Shown: positions 24,295-35,964, numbered from the stretch's first letter. The stretch is DNA of 60,039 nt from Halocafeteria seosinensis (GCA_001687465.1 LVLI01000496.1:1-60039); one strand, 5' to 3'. A program made the numbers and translations. Notes: a model not told the origin generated them from the letters alone.

Positions 24295-25802
24295 TCACGC
24301 GAGGCTCTTGCGCTCCAGCGATGGTTCTCCTCCCTCTCCTTCAACCTCAAAAATGCTTTGAGAGTGACAATCACCTGAATGCTCAGCATTGGGATCGTCG
24401 CTAGGCAATGTTTCATTGGATTGATCTTCCGATCCCGAGCTACCAGTCACGACAAGAGCTGCGCCTGCTAAGGTGATCGCTCCGCCGATGTATGTCCACA
24501 AATCTGGTTCGCGCTGTTTATCGAACAGCCATCCTATTATCGAGCCAATTACAGGTTCGAATAAAAGCCCAACGCTAACAAGCAACGACGGCAGATGTTT
24601 AAGTGAGTAGTTTGCGAGAGTGTGTCCCAGGATCCCGCTTATGCCTCCCAAAGCTAGAACTAGTCCTGCTTCTCGCAAATTGAAGATCCAACCAAACCAT
24701 GCTCTGCACATCATGAAGATTGAAGAGGTGATGTGCAAAGCAATAGCCTGGAGGGTTGCAGTGAGCTTACCGCGAGTCTCGATGACTAAAAGCCACACCT
24801 CGTTCAAAAATTGTAGCTCCTACAGAGTTTGCGAGTGCACCCGTCATCGTCACGGGAAAGGCGTAGACCCAGAGCTTTAGGTTCTTGTTATTGCGTAACC
24901 ATCTTCCCACTGAGAAACAGAAACTCGTATGAGCGGGTGACGCTGTGACAGCATGACATGCGAACATACCTGAAAGGTAAAAAGCCATTGCCACGCCACC
25001 GAGGAAGGCCACCAGATCTCCTTTTACGGAAACACTATCGTCGGCGTTGCTACCGTTACTTGATAGGATTATCATCATGGCTGCAACGATAAAGAGCGTT
25101 ATAGCCAAGCAAGTCGTGTCGTCAGTACATCAATTTTCTTACCCGCGCCTGCAAATCCTACTAGTGCCCCGCAAGTTTCCAGAAACGTCGGTTGCTGTAG
25201 CAGAGGAAACTGCGTTTCGCTTGTGTCATCTGCATCACGATTTAGTGTTGATTGAGCTGCTCGCACAAACATAGAAGCTAATGACGCGTACCTGGAGGGT
25301 TGTCCAACGTTGTCTTACGATACCAATTAATAGCATATCTGTAAGCTGTATAGGTCCACCCAACTATCACTAGCACCAGAGGATGAGCGGAAACGAACAA
25401 TAGGCTATGTGTTAACGATGTATTCTCGATCGACCAACTCCAGCTCGAGAAATGCACAGCCAAGACGACTCCAGTAAGCATCATTAAGGCCAGATAGTTC
25501 TTCCAGTTTTGCCATGCTATTGCCGACTTCTCCCTCTCCTGGTGAATTCGGCGAAAATCTCGTATGAACAATGGAAGCTGCAGCAGGGCTGTACACCAAA
25601 GTCTCCAAGATGCCTTGAGAAATGGAGGCGTGTCTTCCAGTAGCGCAAACCACGTCCCTCCTGCAGAGCCCCACGATAGTATGCGGCAAGAACGATAGTA
25701 TAACCAAATTCCTCGAACCATACCTGAACTCATCGACACTATTGCTACTACAAGCAGCAACCCACTGAGGCACTTGGCCTTGCTGTCTTGCACCAGAGAC
25801 AT
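24295..25802 (-). CDS. EamA/DMT-family membrane transporter
   Basis: This is a multi-pass transporter of the drug/metabolite superfamily, substrate unknown. The ATG at 25802 begins MSLVQDSKAKCLSGLLLVV (TM1). A GTATGG...CTGCAG intron follows and splicing gives SSGGTWFALLEDTPPFLKAS, a typical DMT loop. Later segments are YLALMMLTGVVLAVHF, SLLFVSAHPLVLVIVGW, ITLFIVAAMMIIL, GDLVAFLGGVAMAFYLSG, KLWVYAFPVTMTGALANS, GLVLALGGISGILGHTLANY, PSLLVSVGLLFEPVIGSIIG and YIGGAITLAGAALVVTG. That is ten helices in two EamA halves. The C-terminal tail is acidic and Ser-rich. Several exons are needed; I checked only the first junction. Confidence 0.75.
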
Positions 25803-26596
25803 GGTCCGTTTGTCTGCACCAAGCAGCAGCGCACCACTTCATTATCATGTCCCTCCATAGGGTAACGCTTCCCGATTTGCCATTCCCCTGGACGGCTGAG
25901 TGGTCCTTCAACGAACACAGCGCTAAAAACCTTCTGAGAGATGATGATCTCCTGGATATCGAATTGTGGTCATCAAGCTGTGAACTTCGTCTCGTGCTGA
26001 GCTTCAACAACGGTATCTTGCTCGTGGTGTGTGGTACACTGTATACCGCCATTCGTCCAAGTACAGAATGTCCATACCTTTGCTCATAGTGTATGGTATA
26101 CTGTATACCTCCATCCGTCCACCAAGTACGGAATGTCTGTACCTTCCCCACTGTAGTACAACACACTTGTACAATACATTGTACCATGTGGTACAACCAG
26201 ATCCAGATCAAGGTCCACACATACAATATAGTACCCACAAAATTGTCAGTGTCTTCTTCCTCTCTGACCGGAGTTCTTAAAAGAAGAGGCCTGGTATGTA
26301 TTTGCACAATGAGAGCACATTCCTGGGTTCCAGAAATTTCTCCGAATGAATTGTGCAACGGGTACCCCCCTGTAAAGTACAACCGGTATCAGTATTTACA
26401 TGCAAGTGTTGTCAAAACTAGTATAAAGCTGTTTGTCGATTATCAGGCTTGTTCTTTCGTCCCCACAGCTGTCCACGTTCCATTTGTTGTGCTCCTTGAC
26501 ACGACAACCCAGAGTGGTGCAAGAACGACCGACGACACTGTCTTCACATCAAATACAGGGCAAGGTATTCTTCGAGACTCGTTGATACCACTCGTG
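25803..26596. other. Gene-poor region with degenerate repeats
   Basis: This 800-bp stretch lies upstream of a duplicated gene fragment. It includes an imperfect tandem repeat at 26029-26145. From about 26390 on, the sequence resembles that from about 27290 (shared GTGTTGTCAA and flanking bases), so upstream DNA was duplicated with the gene. Open frames here look accidental. Confidence 0.45.
26029..26145. repeat. Imperfect 60-bp tandem duplication
   Basis: Copy A (26029-26080) and copy B (26089-26145) share the order GTGT.GGTA, ACTGTATACC, CCATnCGTCCA, AAGTAC.GAATGTC and TACCTT, with small indels. The following 60 bp is also rich in GTAC words. Function is unknown. Confidence 0.6.
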
Positions 26597-26833
26597 ATGG
26601 GTCTTTGTGAAGACTGCTGTCGCTCTGTCAGGAACGTGCGCGTTGAGCCGCATTTCGGGGATGGTTGCTTGAAGAACCGCTTTCTAGTCAAACGACGCTC
26701 ATTCATGTGCTACACAATCGTGATACTCTTTGCAAAGAGTATTGGAGCTCTCGTCAACTTCGTAAATACGATAAGGAATTCCGAGGATGCAGAAGAGCGG
26801 ACAAAGGACGCCGTCGGATTCTTGGTACGCTGA
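26597..26833 (+). pseudogene. Truncated copy of the downstream orphan 7TM gene
   Basis: An ATG at 26597 opens 78 codons whose first 49 match the start of the protein at 27552 in 44 positions (shared start MGLC.DCCRSVRN.RV). Codon by codon, 15 differ silently and 5 change the residue, so selection on the protein acted after the duplication. Similarity then weakens (SEDAEERTKDAVGF against NDAEDNLKQERTFF) and the frame stops at 26833. A GT inside ..TTCTTGGTACGC just before the stop could be a splice donor, but I found no second exon with the missing helices. It is either a decayed 5' copy or a short functional paralogue. Confidence 0.65.
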
Positions 26834-27551
26834 AGTTTCTGTGGCATTGATGTGGGAATACGGCACTTTCCACTTGTGCAAGTGGAAGTCCTCTTGATAT
26901 GTACAGTAGTCTAGCCGTTTGTGTTTTATGTGTGCTTCTCGGGTTCTAATTAAGAAGACCACTGATGATGACTTCACACAATCCCTGTGGATGCGGTAGG
27001 TTGAGTAAGTAGTATGAGAGTGATCATAGCGTCCGTGTCTGTCTCTTGTATGTCGGCTCGCAGGATTCCTGGACGTAGTCTGTCTGCTGTTCAAAAGGCA
27101 ATTTGACTCACATGCGTTTGTGATCACTGGACTCAGCAGTCCTGGAGAAAGACCAGAACAAGACTGCCTAAAAGAATATATCACTCTACGATAACTTGTG
27201 AATCGCCCCTCTACCATGACCATCAAGAGACATTAACCTTTCCTTCAAAAGAAAGAAGATGTTCGAGAAATTTCTTCGGTCCCGCCCGACACGCAAGTGT
27301 ACCATGGCACAAGTATATTGATACGAGTGTTGTCAAGAATGATGGAAAGCTTCTCTTCTAAGAGCACTGTTTGCGTCTTTAAGGTATAGACAGCGAACAG
27401 TGTGTGCCAGTTTTAATTCATTATCCTAGTCTTGTTTCGCTCTAGGAATCCTGCACCAGCCGACGCAGTGCAGTGCAAGCACCAGCAGAGACTGCTTTGA
27501 AATCGATAGCAACACTATCACTTCCTTCACCCATTTTTGGCGCCATACGTC
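26834..27551. other. Intergenic between duplicated copies
   Basis: I see no gene. A perfect 9-bp inverted repeat with a 2-nt loop occurs at 26868-26887 (TTCCACTTG/CAAGTGGAA). From about 27290 to the next ATG the DNA resembles the upstream part of the truncated copy, so it is probably the promoter region. Confidence 0.4.
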
Positions 27552-28556
27552 ATGGGACTTTGTGGAGATTGCTGTCGTTCTGTTCGAAACATACGAGTAA
27601 AGCCGCACTTTGACGATGATTGCCTGAAGAACCGCTTTCTAGTCAAGCGCCGCTCCTTCATGTGCTACACGATCGTGATACTTTTTGCAAAGAGTATTCA
27701 AGGCCTCAAGGAGCTTATAAAATGGATAAACCTTTACAACGACGCTGAAGATAACCTAAAACAAGAACGTACGTTCTTTGTTATGTTGGCTACAGGAAAT
27801 TTCCTGCTTCAGGCTACTCTGGGTGGCCTCGTGATATTTGCACTGGTGCGATGGAAGGAATACCAGACCTCCGCAAAATGCTCTGTTAGTGCTTTACTAT
27901 TGTCTTTAGCTTTCCCGCTTTTGTTTGTATTCGTACCTATAACGGCGATTGATGACGGTCACCATGAAGATGTAGTCGGTTTTGCCGTTCTGTTAGTGCC
28001 ACTGCTGATGCCTAATATGATGGGACTGTACACGATTTGTGTGGGAATATTTCGATCAAGAAAATTGTTTGATACAGACTCTGAACCACTATACCTGTTA
28101 CAACTGGTTTTGACGTTTCTGATCATATCGATTGTCTCACTGCCAACATTCCTGATGTACCAAGCCGTCACGGTTTATGCAGACCTTGATGATACGAACG
28201 GCCTGCAGTACGTGGTCTTGGCTATGTATCTAAGTTTCTCGGGAAGTCTGCTCGCAAAATGTGCTGAGAAGCGCCTTAAGGGATCCAGTATCTTGGATAC
28301 GTTGATGATGCTTAGCCTGGTCACTTCGACGATCGCGTTGGTTGTAACTTTGGACTTGGGAGAGTTGCTTGGTTCCCTATTGGGTAGCAGTATTGCTACG
28401 TACACATTCAACAGACTCGCATACCAGGACTTGATAATGTTCTTATTTCGGCACATATCTCCAATGAAAGAAATATGGGAGCGAACTGATGCAATATTCG
28501 CACATGTGGAATTACAGGAGTTACAAAGGTATACTAGTGGTGACGAGACATTATAA
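27552..28556 (+). CDS. Orphan multi-pass membrane protein with MGLC..CC start
   Basis: I do not recognise the family. A single exon encodes 334 aa from the ATG at 27552. The N-terminus MGLCGDCC has Gly2 and three Cys within eight residues, a pattern compatible with N-myristoylation and palmitoylation. A basic stretch follows (LKNRFLVKRRSF). I count about seven hydrophobic segments: SFMCYTIVILFAKSI, TGNFLLQATLGGLVIFALV, LLLSLAFPLLFVFVPITA, FAVLLVPLLMPNMMGLYTI, LLQLVLTFLIISIVSLPTFL, YVVLAMYLSFSGSLLA and TLMMLSLVTSTIALVVTL. The tail after them is charged. A partial paralogue lies 955 bp upstream. Confidence 0.75.
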   Translation: MGLCGDCCRSVRNIRVKPHFDDDCLKNRFLVKRRSFMCYTIVILFAKSIQGLKELIKWINLYNDAEDNLKQERTFFVMLATGNFLLQATLGGLVIFALVRWKEYQTSAKCSVSALLLSLAFPLLFVFVPITAIDDGHHEDVVGFAVLLVPLLMPNMMGLYTICVGIFRSRKLFDTDSEPLYLLQLVLTFLIISIVSLPTFLMYQAVTVYADLDDTNGLQYVVLAMYLSFSGSLLAKCAEKRLKGSSILDTLMMLSLVTSTIALVVTLDLGELLGSLLGSSIATYTFNRLAYQDLIMFLFRHISPMKEIWERTDAIFAHVELQELQRYTSGDETL

Positions 28557-28799
28557 GTCTGTAAAAAGGAGTGCCCTGGAACTACCGGCGACTGGTCAGT
28601 GAGCCTCATTGGTATCTAAAGCCGCTTGTACGTTTATTTGCCAACTCAGTGGGGCTCGTCAGCCCCAAAACCTTCATCTAGGTCGTCCAACGTGGATTCA
28701 GCAACCCTCAGCAGTGAGTCGATGGATTGTAAGACAGCAATCTGACATTCTCTGTAGAGACAGACCCAAAAATAAAATAATTTGTATTAACTTTAGTTT

Positions 28800-29735
28800 T
28801 CAGTGAAACTTAACCAATCCATACCTTTTGGAATTATATTTCTCGTTAAGCTCTTCTTTCAGGGCACGGGGTTTCTGATCGCGCCTTCGTTTCCCCGGCC
28901 TGGCATTGCTTGCAAGTGTACCAGGCTCATTCGTGTCTACACTTTTCATTGGTCTTTGTTCCACTGTGTGATGTTTTGTACTTTCAGTGCAGTCAGGTTT
29001 CCCTGCAATGTTCATAGCCGTTTTATCCGACGGACATCTCGGTTCTTCTGATTCAGGAACGGGCTTATAATGCTCCACGCCTACGCCAAAGAGATTTTCT
29101 GATGCCTTTTGAATATCGTCATTTTCTGACAGGTCAATATCCTTTTTTTGAAGTTTGCGGAACTGGCAACCTGAGGAAATTAGCAAAGCCCGCTGGTGTT
29201 CGGTTGCACTGGAGCCTAGTCCGCAGAACGAGTTGGTAAAATTGTCACACAAACTATCCAGAAGGATTTTCTGCGTGGTTGACTCATGGGGAATAGTACC
29301 TGATAGCCCCTTTAACACTGGCTTTTCCTCGACAGATCCATGGGAGTATTCCAAAAACCAAGATCCACCGTAACTGCCAAGAGCATTTGCGGAACCAAGG
29401 TCTGGTGCGTGGCTCTCAGCAAAATGGCTCAAAGATTTTCCTGAATCCAAGGAGAACTCATTATTCTGTTTTTCCTCATCGAGGTAACTTAGTCCGCGAG
29501 CACATGAGAACAGCTTGACAAAACTATCGTCCTTACTCTTGCCAAATGAAGGCGGCGTCTCCAAGGACTCATGGTACTGCCATGGATGAAACCCTGACTG
29601 TTCTTCGTCATTCTCCGCAAGTGCACCGGGGGAGTTTCCGAAATGAAAGCTAATGCTTTTGCATGAAGAATCAAAGGAGTGGTGTTTGAAACTTTGGTCA
29701 GTAGAAAACGGGGAACTCGTTGATGTGTCCACCAT
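28800..29735 (-). CDS. Hypothetical disordered protein
   Basis: No family is recognised. One exon encodes 311 aa from an ATG at 29735. It is rich in Ser, Asp, Glu, His and Phe, lacks hydrophobic segments and seems largely disordered. The C-terminus has a basic cluster (ARPGKRRRDQKPRALKEE) that could be a nuclear signal. The long uninterrupted frame and the convergent position beside the 7TM gene suggest a real gene, but no motif proves it. Confidence 0.5.
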   Translation of the reverse strand: MVDTSTSSPFSTDQSFKHHSFDSSCKSISFHFGNSPGALAENDEEQSGFHPWQYHESLETPPSFGKSKDDSFVKLFSCARGLSYLDEEKQNNEFSLDSGKSLSHFAESHAPDLGSANALGSYGGSWFLEYSHGSVEEKPVLKGLSGTIPHESTTQKILLDSLCDNFTNSFCGLGSSATEHQRALLISSGCQFRKLQKKDIDLSENDDIQKASENLFGVGVEHYKPVPESEEPRCPSDKTAMNIAGKPDCTESTKHHTVEQRPMKSVDTNEPGTLASNARPGKRRRDQKPRALKEELNEKYNSKRYGLVKFH

Positions 29736-29995
29736 TTCGGCTGACGTCCCTCACGAGTTTTCAATGTTATTGAGATTTACTGGTAGTTAGCGACGATGGA
29801 AGGAAGATAATATATTACGCGAACGAATAGCAAGGAAATCAATCCTGACAATATGCACAATGATGCTGTGACATAACCCTGCTCGTGTTGTTGAAACAGG
29901 AGGTCACCGTTCGTTGACAACGCGTGTGTCCATCAACAATTTGTGAAGGTCACTAACACATACTCATTTCTCCACATAACGGAGTTTACTGCTTT

Positions 29996-31740
29996 TTTGA
30001 CTTGCTTTTCTTCTTACTGGATTTTCCCTCTTTTTCACTGGAGCCTTGAGCTTTGGCTTCTTGTTTCAGCTTCCTCTCAGCGTCCTTGATATATAGTCGG
30101 AGTTCCTCTCTGGTCATCAGTCACAGACGTGGCATGTATGATCACGACAACCAGTAAATCCTGAATATTTTGCTTACTCTTTCTGAGCCTTCACTTCATC
30201 CAACGGAGGTTCAGGATGATTGTCTGGATCAAAACCTTCCGCTCCTGTTTGTTCATTTTCGTCGTCGCTTTCGGCATTCCGAACATCCTCAGGAAATGCT
30301 TGCTCTATAGCCACAAGCCAGGCTTCTGTTAACTTTTGATATGTATCTATAGTGTTTGAGTTCAATAAGTCTTCGGAGGAGTAACCCGGCGGAGCTCCTA
30401 TACGCTGGAATGAATCTAAGCCAGGAAAACTGATGACGGGCTTGGAGTTATCCAGATCCGATATTTCCTTCATACCAGTGCCGAACACGAGGTGGTTGAG
30501 GTACGAGCGGAACTGTGGATCACAAAGATGGTGTTCGTAAACACGTCTAGCCCATAGTATGCGGCCACCTTACTCACCGAGCTTAGTAATCCCATCTCTC
30601 TGGAGGATACACAGAAGAGGCCTGCGCCATACGTATGAGCGATGTACCGCAAGCATTGCATTACCAGTTTGCGCTGTGGTGACTCAAAATCACGGAAGTG
30701 GTCATGCTTTGTCCCGACAAAAAGAAGGGGTGCCAATGAAGGACGAATGCTTTCTCTGTAAGAGAAAAATGCGTATATTTCTATTCATGAAAACACGTTT
30801 CTCAGGGGACTTACTGGTCAGGATTCCTAGAATCCTCTGGGATATCGTCCGCTGCAAGGAACACAGTAACGACCATCCAGCATGTACATATACACATCCT
30901 TCGCGCGCGGTCAGCCGTCATACCTATTTTACATCGTTGTTCCATCCTCATTAGGAGGTCTGAGTACAGTGAGCGCTCCTTGTCTTTTGTCTTCGAACTA
31001 CATTCGTTGATTCGATCCTCGATATACCTGGCCCACCTAACAGCGTCACTGATACTCTGCCATGGCTTGCTGAGGTCTATCGTAATACATATGATGTTAG
31101 AAGGTAGCCGCTGAGGCGTTATTGGAACCTGAATCAATGATGATAAACTAAATCCTCCACCTAGTTCCCATATATGAGCAATGTCTTTTCCGCCACGAGC
31201 CGCAGTATTTCGAGTCAAGTAGGAATACTCCAGTGCAATTGTAGACTTCGGTTGCTCTGAAGAATGGGACGATTAAGGTAAGTGAATGAATCTATTAAGG
31301 TGCGCAAGCCGAAATCGACCCTTACCCTTGCTATCTATGTTCATGAAATAATTGATCAATGACGACTTCCCGGACTTAGGACCTCCCACGAAGAGGATAA
31401 AGTTCTCCGACACTGGAGCTAGCTCCAGAAGAGATGACGAGGACGAATCCTCTTGCTGTTTCTTCCGCGGGTTCTTCTGATGAGCATTCCGACACTGCTG
31501 ATATTCCCGTTGCAGCAGCGTCCATAAATCGACAGTCTCCCCAGCAGGGGTGCTGCTATGAGTGTCATTATCATCCTGCTGTTCTTCCGTTGGTGTACCA
31601 GAGGACGAATGCTTTTTAGAGCGACTCTTCTTCTTCCTGTCTTTGCTCGAACCATTTGTATCGTCTTGATAGTCTCCTCCTCCATGGGTCTGCTCTTGCC
31701 CATAACGCTCTCCTTCTTCCATCTCTTCCTTCCCTTCCAT
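29996..31740 (-). CDS. DYNC2LI1: Cytoplasmic dynein-2 light intermediate chain
   Basis: This is a subunit of the retrograde intraflagellar transport motor. Several exons join in phase, and the last (about 30115..29996) adds the Lys-rich tail SSKKKSKSKKQ. A disordered acidic/Lys-rich leader precedes a P-loop, LFVGGPKSGKSSLINYF. Splicing then gives STIALEYSYLTRNTAARGGK, KDIAHIWELGGG, ICITIDLSKPWQSISDAVRW, LFVGTKHDHFRDFESPQRKL, YIAHTYGAGLFCVSSRE and GLDSFQRIGAPPGYSSEDLL. These match D2LIC rather than dynein-1 LIC. An in-frame ATG at 31806 would add 22 residues. This gene implies that the organism builds cilia by IFT. Confidence 0.9.
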
Positions 31741-32029
31741 ATCGGCAGTTTGTTGCTTCCAGCCAGCTCTTTCCAGGCTCCTACTTATTTTTATGCAAGG
31801 GTACATAGATATATCTGCAACTCCCTCCGAAACATCAAGGATTTGGCATGGCTAATGAAGGGATGGTTGAATTGAATCAATGAATTCCATCCCGCAACGC
31901 AACAAACATTTCGCACCGTTGATGGCCTCGTTCATTGAATCATGGAATTTCAATGCCACAAGTGATGTTGAGAGGTATGTGTCTTGATATAGTGCGGTAC
32001 GGAGAAAGAACAAGGACATCCCCTGCACA

Positions 32030-35000
32030 ATGGACGCTCGGGTGGAAACCACGGCGAATGATCGCCTGGCAGATTATTTCCTGGTGGTGGGACCGAGTGA
32101 GACTCTAACCCCCGTTCCGGATACCTCAGGCTATTCTCCTCCGGGAGCCTCCGCCAACCAATCGTTGTGGTGCCCAGACGGTGTTGAGACGGAGCAAGGA
32201 GCCTCAGAGGAGACATCAGGCTCTGTCGCCGAAGCAGGGGGGACCAACACAAGTAGCCAAGAGGCGACATCGTGGAATCGCAGAGTTCATCCTCTGCAAA
32301 CTCAGTTCCAGGCCTTTGTGCTCGACAGGTACCCCTTTGCAGACTATGCTAACTCGCCCTTCCCCACAAATGTAAGGTCGCCCACTATATGTGCAGAGAT
32401 TCCCTTGAAGAATCGCTCAATGTACGCCCTCGGATGAGTGCAGGCTCCCATGTTCTGCTTCCCACGAGGGGTACGACTCAAGCGTCCGAACTCCTCTACG
32501 TTCCCTCTTCCGACGTTTTTTACATTTGCTCTGTCGACCAACCATGATGGGCAATTTACATACGGGCATACTTTGATTTTCTGGGAGGAACTCTCGTCTA
32601 GCCAGTCCCGCTTTATTGATATAGACGCGGCCGGTACGTACTCGCTACTCCCTCTCGTAACCAACCACCACCATTACGACTGGTACTATACAGGTGGGCA
32701 TGATGGAGGTCCGATATACGCTCCCAAAGGTTTTTGCATTTTGAGCAAATGGAACTTCTCAGGATTTCGTTGGTTCTTGACTGAGTTGTACCGACTGACC
32801 TTCACAGCTCTTGAAATACCGCTTGAGCGTTATATAGGAAACTTCATGACAGAAGTACCTTTGCGTATGTATATTTCTTTCTGTTTAACGTGAGCCATGC
32901 GTGCATGAAGTCTGCCAATTTGTTGCAGCGCCCCCGGGTTTACAGGAAGTGCAGTATAACATTGCGCACAGCACGATATCTTTCAGACGCCCTCCAGCAA
33001 ACAATAGAATAAGCCCTATGGATTATCATTTTCAAGAAGTTTTCGAGTGTCTTTCGTTGGAGAATATCGTATTACTGGTTAGAGCGCTGGTGTGCGAGCG
33101 GCAAGTGCTGTTACACACCTCCCAGGTGTCACTATTGTCCAAAACTACGGAGGCTCTCGTTGCGTTTATTTATCCATTTCGATGGGTTGGTGTTTATATT
33201 CCTGTGATGACTCGTGCAATGTTGCAAGTGGTGAATGCCCCTGTGCCCTTTCTTGTCGGAGCACCGACGGATACGTGGAGGGAAATCGGAGAATTGCCTG
33301 ACTCGGTGATTCAGGTTGATTTAGATCGCAATTCTGTTTTCGTTCACTATCAGCATCCTGTTGCAAAGCTTCCGTCCAAGCAACATGCAAAGCTTATCAA
33401 AGCTTTGCGAGCTCGGGCGTACGTCTTCGCTAACAGACAGTAAGTAACGTCCCCCGATGGTGCATTCGTGTATCAACGCTTATGGGCACTGTCACTGGCA
33501 GGTCGGATTGGGAACGAAATCGGCTTCCATTTTTTGATATGGCGTTTCCTTACTGTCCCCGCCCTTGCGACGTTGGCGATAATGAGTCCGATCCTCCCAA
33601 GATCAGTGACACGGACTGGTATGAAGTGCGGGCTTCGTTTTTGAGGTTATGGCTTTCGCTCTTTATCAACTATCGACGCTTTTTGGTTCCGATATCCCGC
33701 GAAAATCCGAACCCGAAAGAAAGGTTTCGAGTGAGTCCTGAATTGGTGTTTCGTTGCCAATATTTTGTTGTATGTTATTGTCTCGCGTATTTCTCACAGA
33801 GCGAGGCATTTTTATCACATTGCTCGGCTGATTCTCAGCCGATATTGCGGGGAATTATGTCAACGCAACTTTTTCATAGTTTTATTGATGAAAGAACGAA
33901 TCCTGATACGATGGGTAATGTCGATGTCGTTTTCTTCGATCAAAGTCTCGACGCAAAGTCAAACAGGTACGATAGGGTAGAAAGAGTGGTTCGAAATTGA
34001 TGGTTGTTCAATTTTTCCTTCTACACAGACACTTAATGTCAAGGTGGAAGGGTGTGAGGATGGAAACACCGTTCTTGGACTCTAGCGAATTCGAAATCAA
34101 GAGCACTCTTGTTGCGATGGGACCTGATACAAGAGGGTTAAAATCTGGTCAAACGTTTTGCTACTCCCCGTTCAAATCGCTGGACCCTAACTTATTTGTT
34201 GCACCTAGACCCATATCGAATCAGCTGGAAATGAGCAACTCGTTTCTTACACGTAGTACGGCCTATTCTTTGGACTTTGGTGGCAGCAATCCTTCCCGCA
34301 ACAACAGTGATAATAATGATGTGTTATCTGCACTAGGTCTGGACCAAAAGAAATGGAAGTACTCCAGTCAAGAAGAAAAATGGAGTATGATAGAAACCGG
34401 ATTTTATCTGGTATGGTTTGTCGCGTTTAGCGTGGCTTTGAAAAATGATTTATCGTATCCAGTCCTGGATTCGCAAAGGCATGAAATCACAACCCCCGCG
34501 CTGAGGATATCTAGAAGTGGCGTAAAGTTGAAAGATAAACCATACAAGCAGGAAGGCATGTTTACTCCGACAAAAGGAAAAGGTGGCCACGACTGGGACG
34601 ATAGTGTTGGTTTAGACCAGATAGAGCTGCATGATGATCCAGCTAGCTTAACTCCGTCGCAAGGAAATCATGCTCGTACAGAATCCTCTCAAGAGCTTCA
34701 GCAAAAGAAACAACGGAAAGCAAGTGTAGACATATCATTCAATATGTTTGATTGTTTGCAGCAGCGTAACATTGAGATGCCGTCTCTTGTGTTCAAAATC
34801 CTTTTGGATATATGCGGAACCTGCGGTAGCGTCGAGGGAGCAACACGAGTTCTTCGAGTAATGGCTCGTTACGGTGAAACGCCTGACAATTCCATATTTG
34901 CATGTTTGTTCAGGGCGTTTGCCATGGATCCAGAAGCGGGAAAATTACCTCTGGGAACGATTGACTGGAGACAGTTCGAGGATCTCGAACGCAAGGAGAT

Positions 35001-35964
35001 GAACAAGAAAACGAACTCGTCGGTAGCGAGATATAGTCTCTCAGGGAAGGCAGGAAGCGAAACTCCCTCGTTTCCGCACACTTTGTTTGATCTCAAGAGC
35101 AAAAGTGGGTCCGCTGTCCGTTATATCCTTGGGTTTCAATGGCTTCGGCGTTCACCAGAGGGCCGTGAATCAACGTTTGAAAAAAAGGAGGGCCCCATCA
35201 CGAGGGATGGTAAAGAACAACCGGACGACGAAAAGGATGATAATTCAACAAAAGAAGAGCAAGAAGAGGTTCAGGTCAGCAGTAGCAGCCTACTGGAGTA
35301 TGTTTTCCCAGGATTGTGTATAGAAGTGGTACCACAGACTTGTCCTGCAAACCTTCATAAACTTGATTTCAGCGACATTTGTGCCGGCTGGGATGCAGAC
35401 CCAAACAGTTACACTACCGTTTGTAGATACTGCCAGCAAATGGATCAAAATGCTCATACTGGTAAATCGCATCCAAGAACTTTAATTCGGAGGTCGTCTG
35501 CAAGTGAAGTAACACCGATGGCATCTGGGGAAACAAGGCCTCCTTCCCCAACCAATTGGAGCAAGAGTAGCAGACTCACGGCCGAGGGCATTGAGGCGTT
35601 AGGTTGCGCAGCTGCGGAACGCTTTGTTCCTCGTTTTGCGGTACGGTCCTCTTCAGAATATTGGCGCGGAAATAGTGACGACTATACTTTGTTTGTTGAA
35701 TATTTGTCGCCATGGACGCTGTACAAGGAGTTGCAGACCACTTTAAGTCGGACTGAGGGTAGACGAGACTCTGTCGAAATCCTTGCCAATTTGCGCAAAG
35801 AGGCAGAGGTGGTCTATTGGAATATGGTATTCTGGTTTTCATACTTTGGTCTGCATACGAATTTCTTGAGTGCCCTTTCAAGTATTCCTCTGCCAGAGAC
35901 GCGAGATAAGCCAGAACCAGCTCCTGAATCTAGGGAAAATGTCCAGGAGACGGCGAGTCAGTGA
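32030..35964 (+). CDS. DENN-domain Rab GEF with PPR, DENND4-like
   Basis: Exons 32030..32371, 32444..32864, 32929..33439, 33502..33730, 33800..33966 and 34029..35964 all join in phase, giving 1201 aa. The uDENN part spans the first junction (SPFPTNAPMFCFPRGVRL). The cDENN follows (EVPLPPPGLQEVQYNI, then ECLSLENIVLLVRALVCERQ and VGVYIPVMTRAMLQVVNAPV). The dDENN ends with LRGIMSTQLFHSFIDERTNP. A PPR-like pair sits near residues 795-855 (PSLVFKILLDICGTCGSVEG). DENN domains activate Rab GTPases in membrane traffic, and DENN plus PPR is the DENND4 arrangement, though no MABP domain is seen. The 69-bp fourth intron has no stop and keeps frame. Confidence 0.85.

Noticed and set aside
26868-26887. 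Perfect 9-bp palindrome TTCCACTTG/CAAGTGGAA as a transposon end or regulatory hairpin
   Set aside because: It occurs once, has no flanking target duplication or partner copy that I could see, and is short enough for chance.
26699-27226. 175-codon minus-strand frame in the gene-poor region
   Set aside because: It overlaps the duplicated gene fragment in antisense and has no domain pattern or plausible splice partner.
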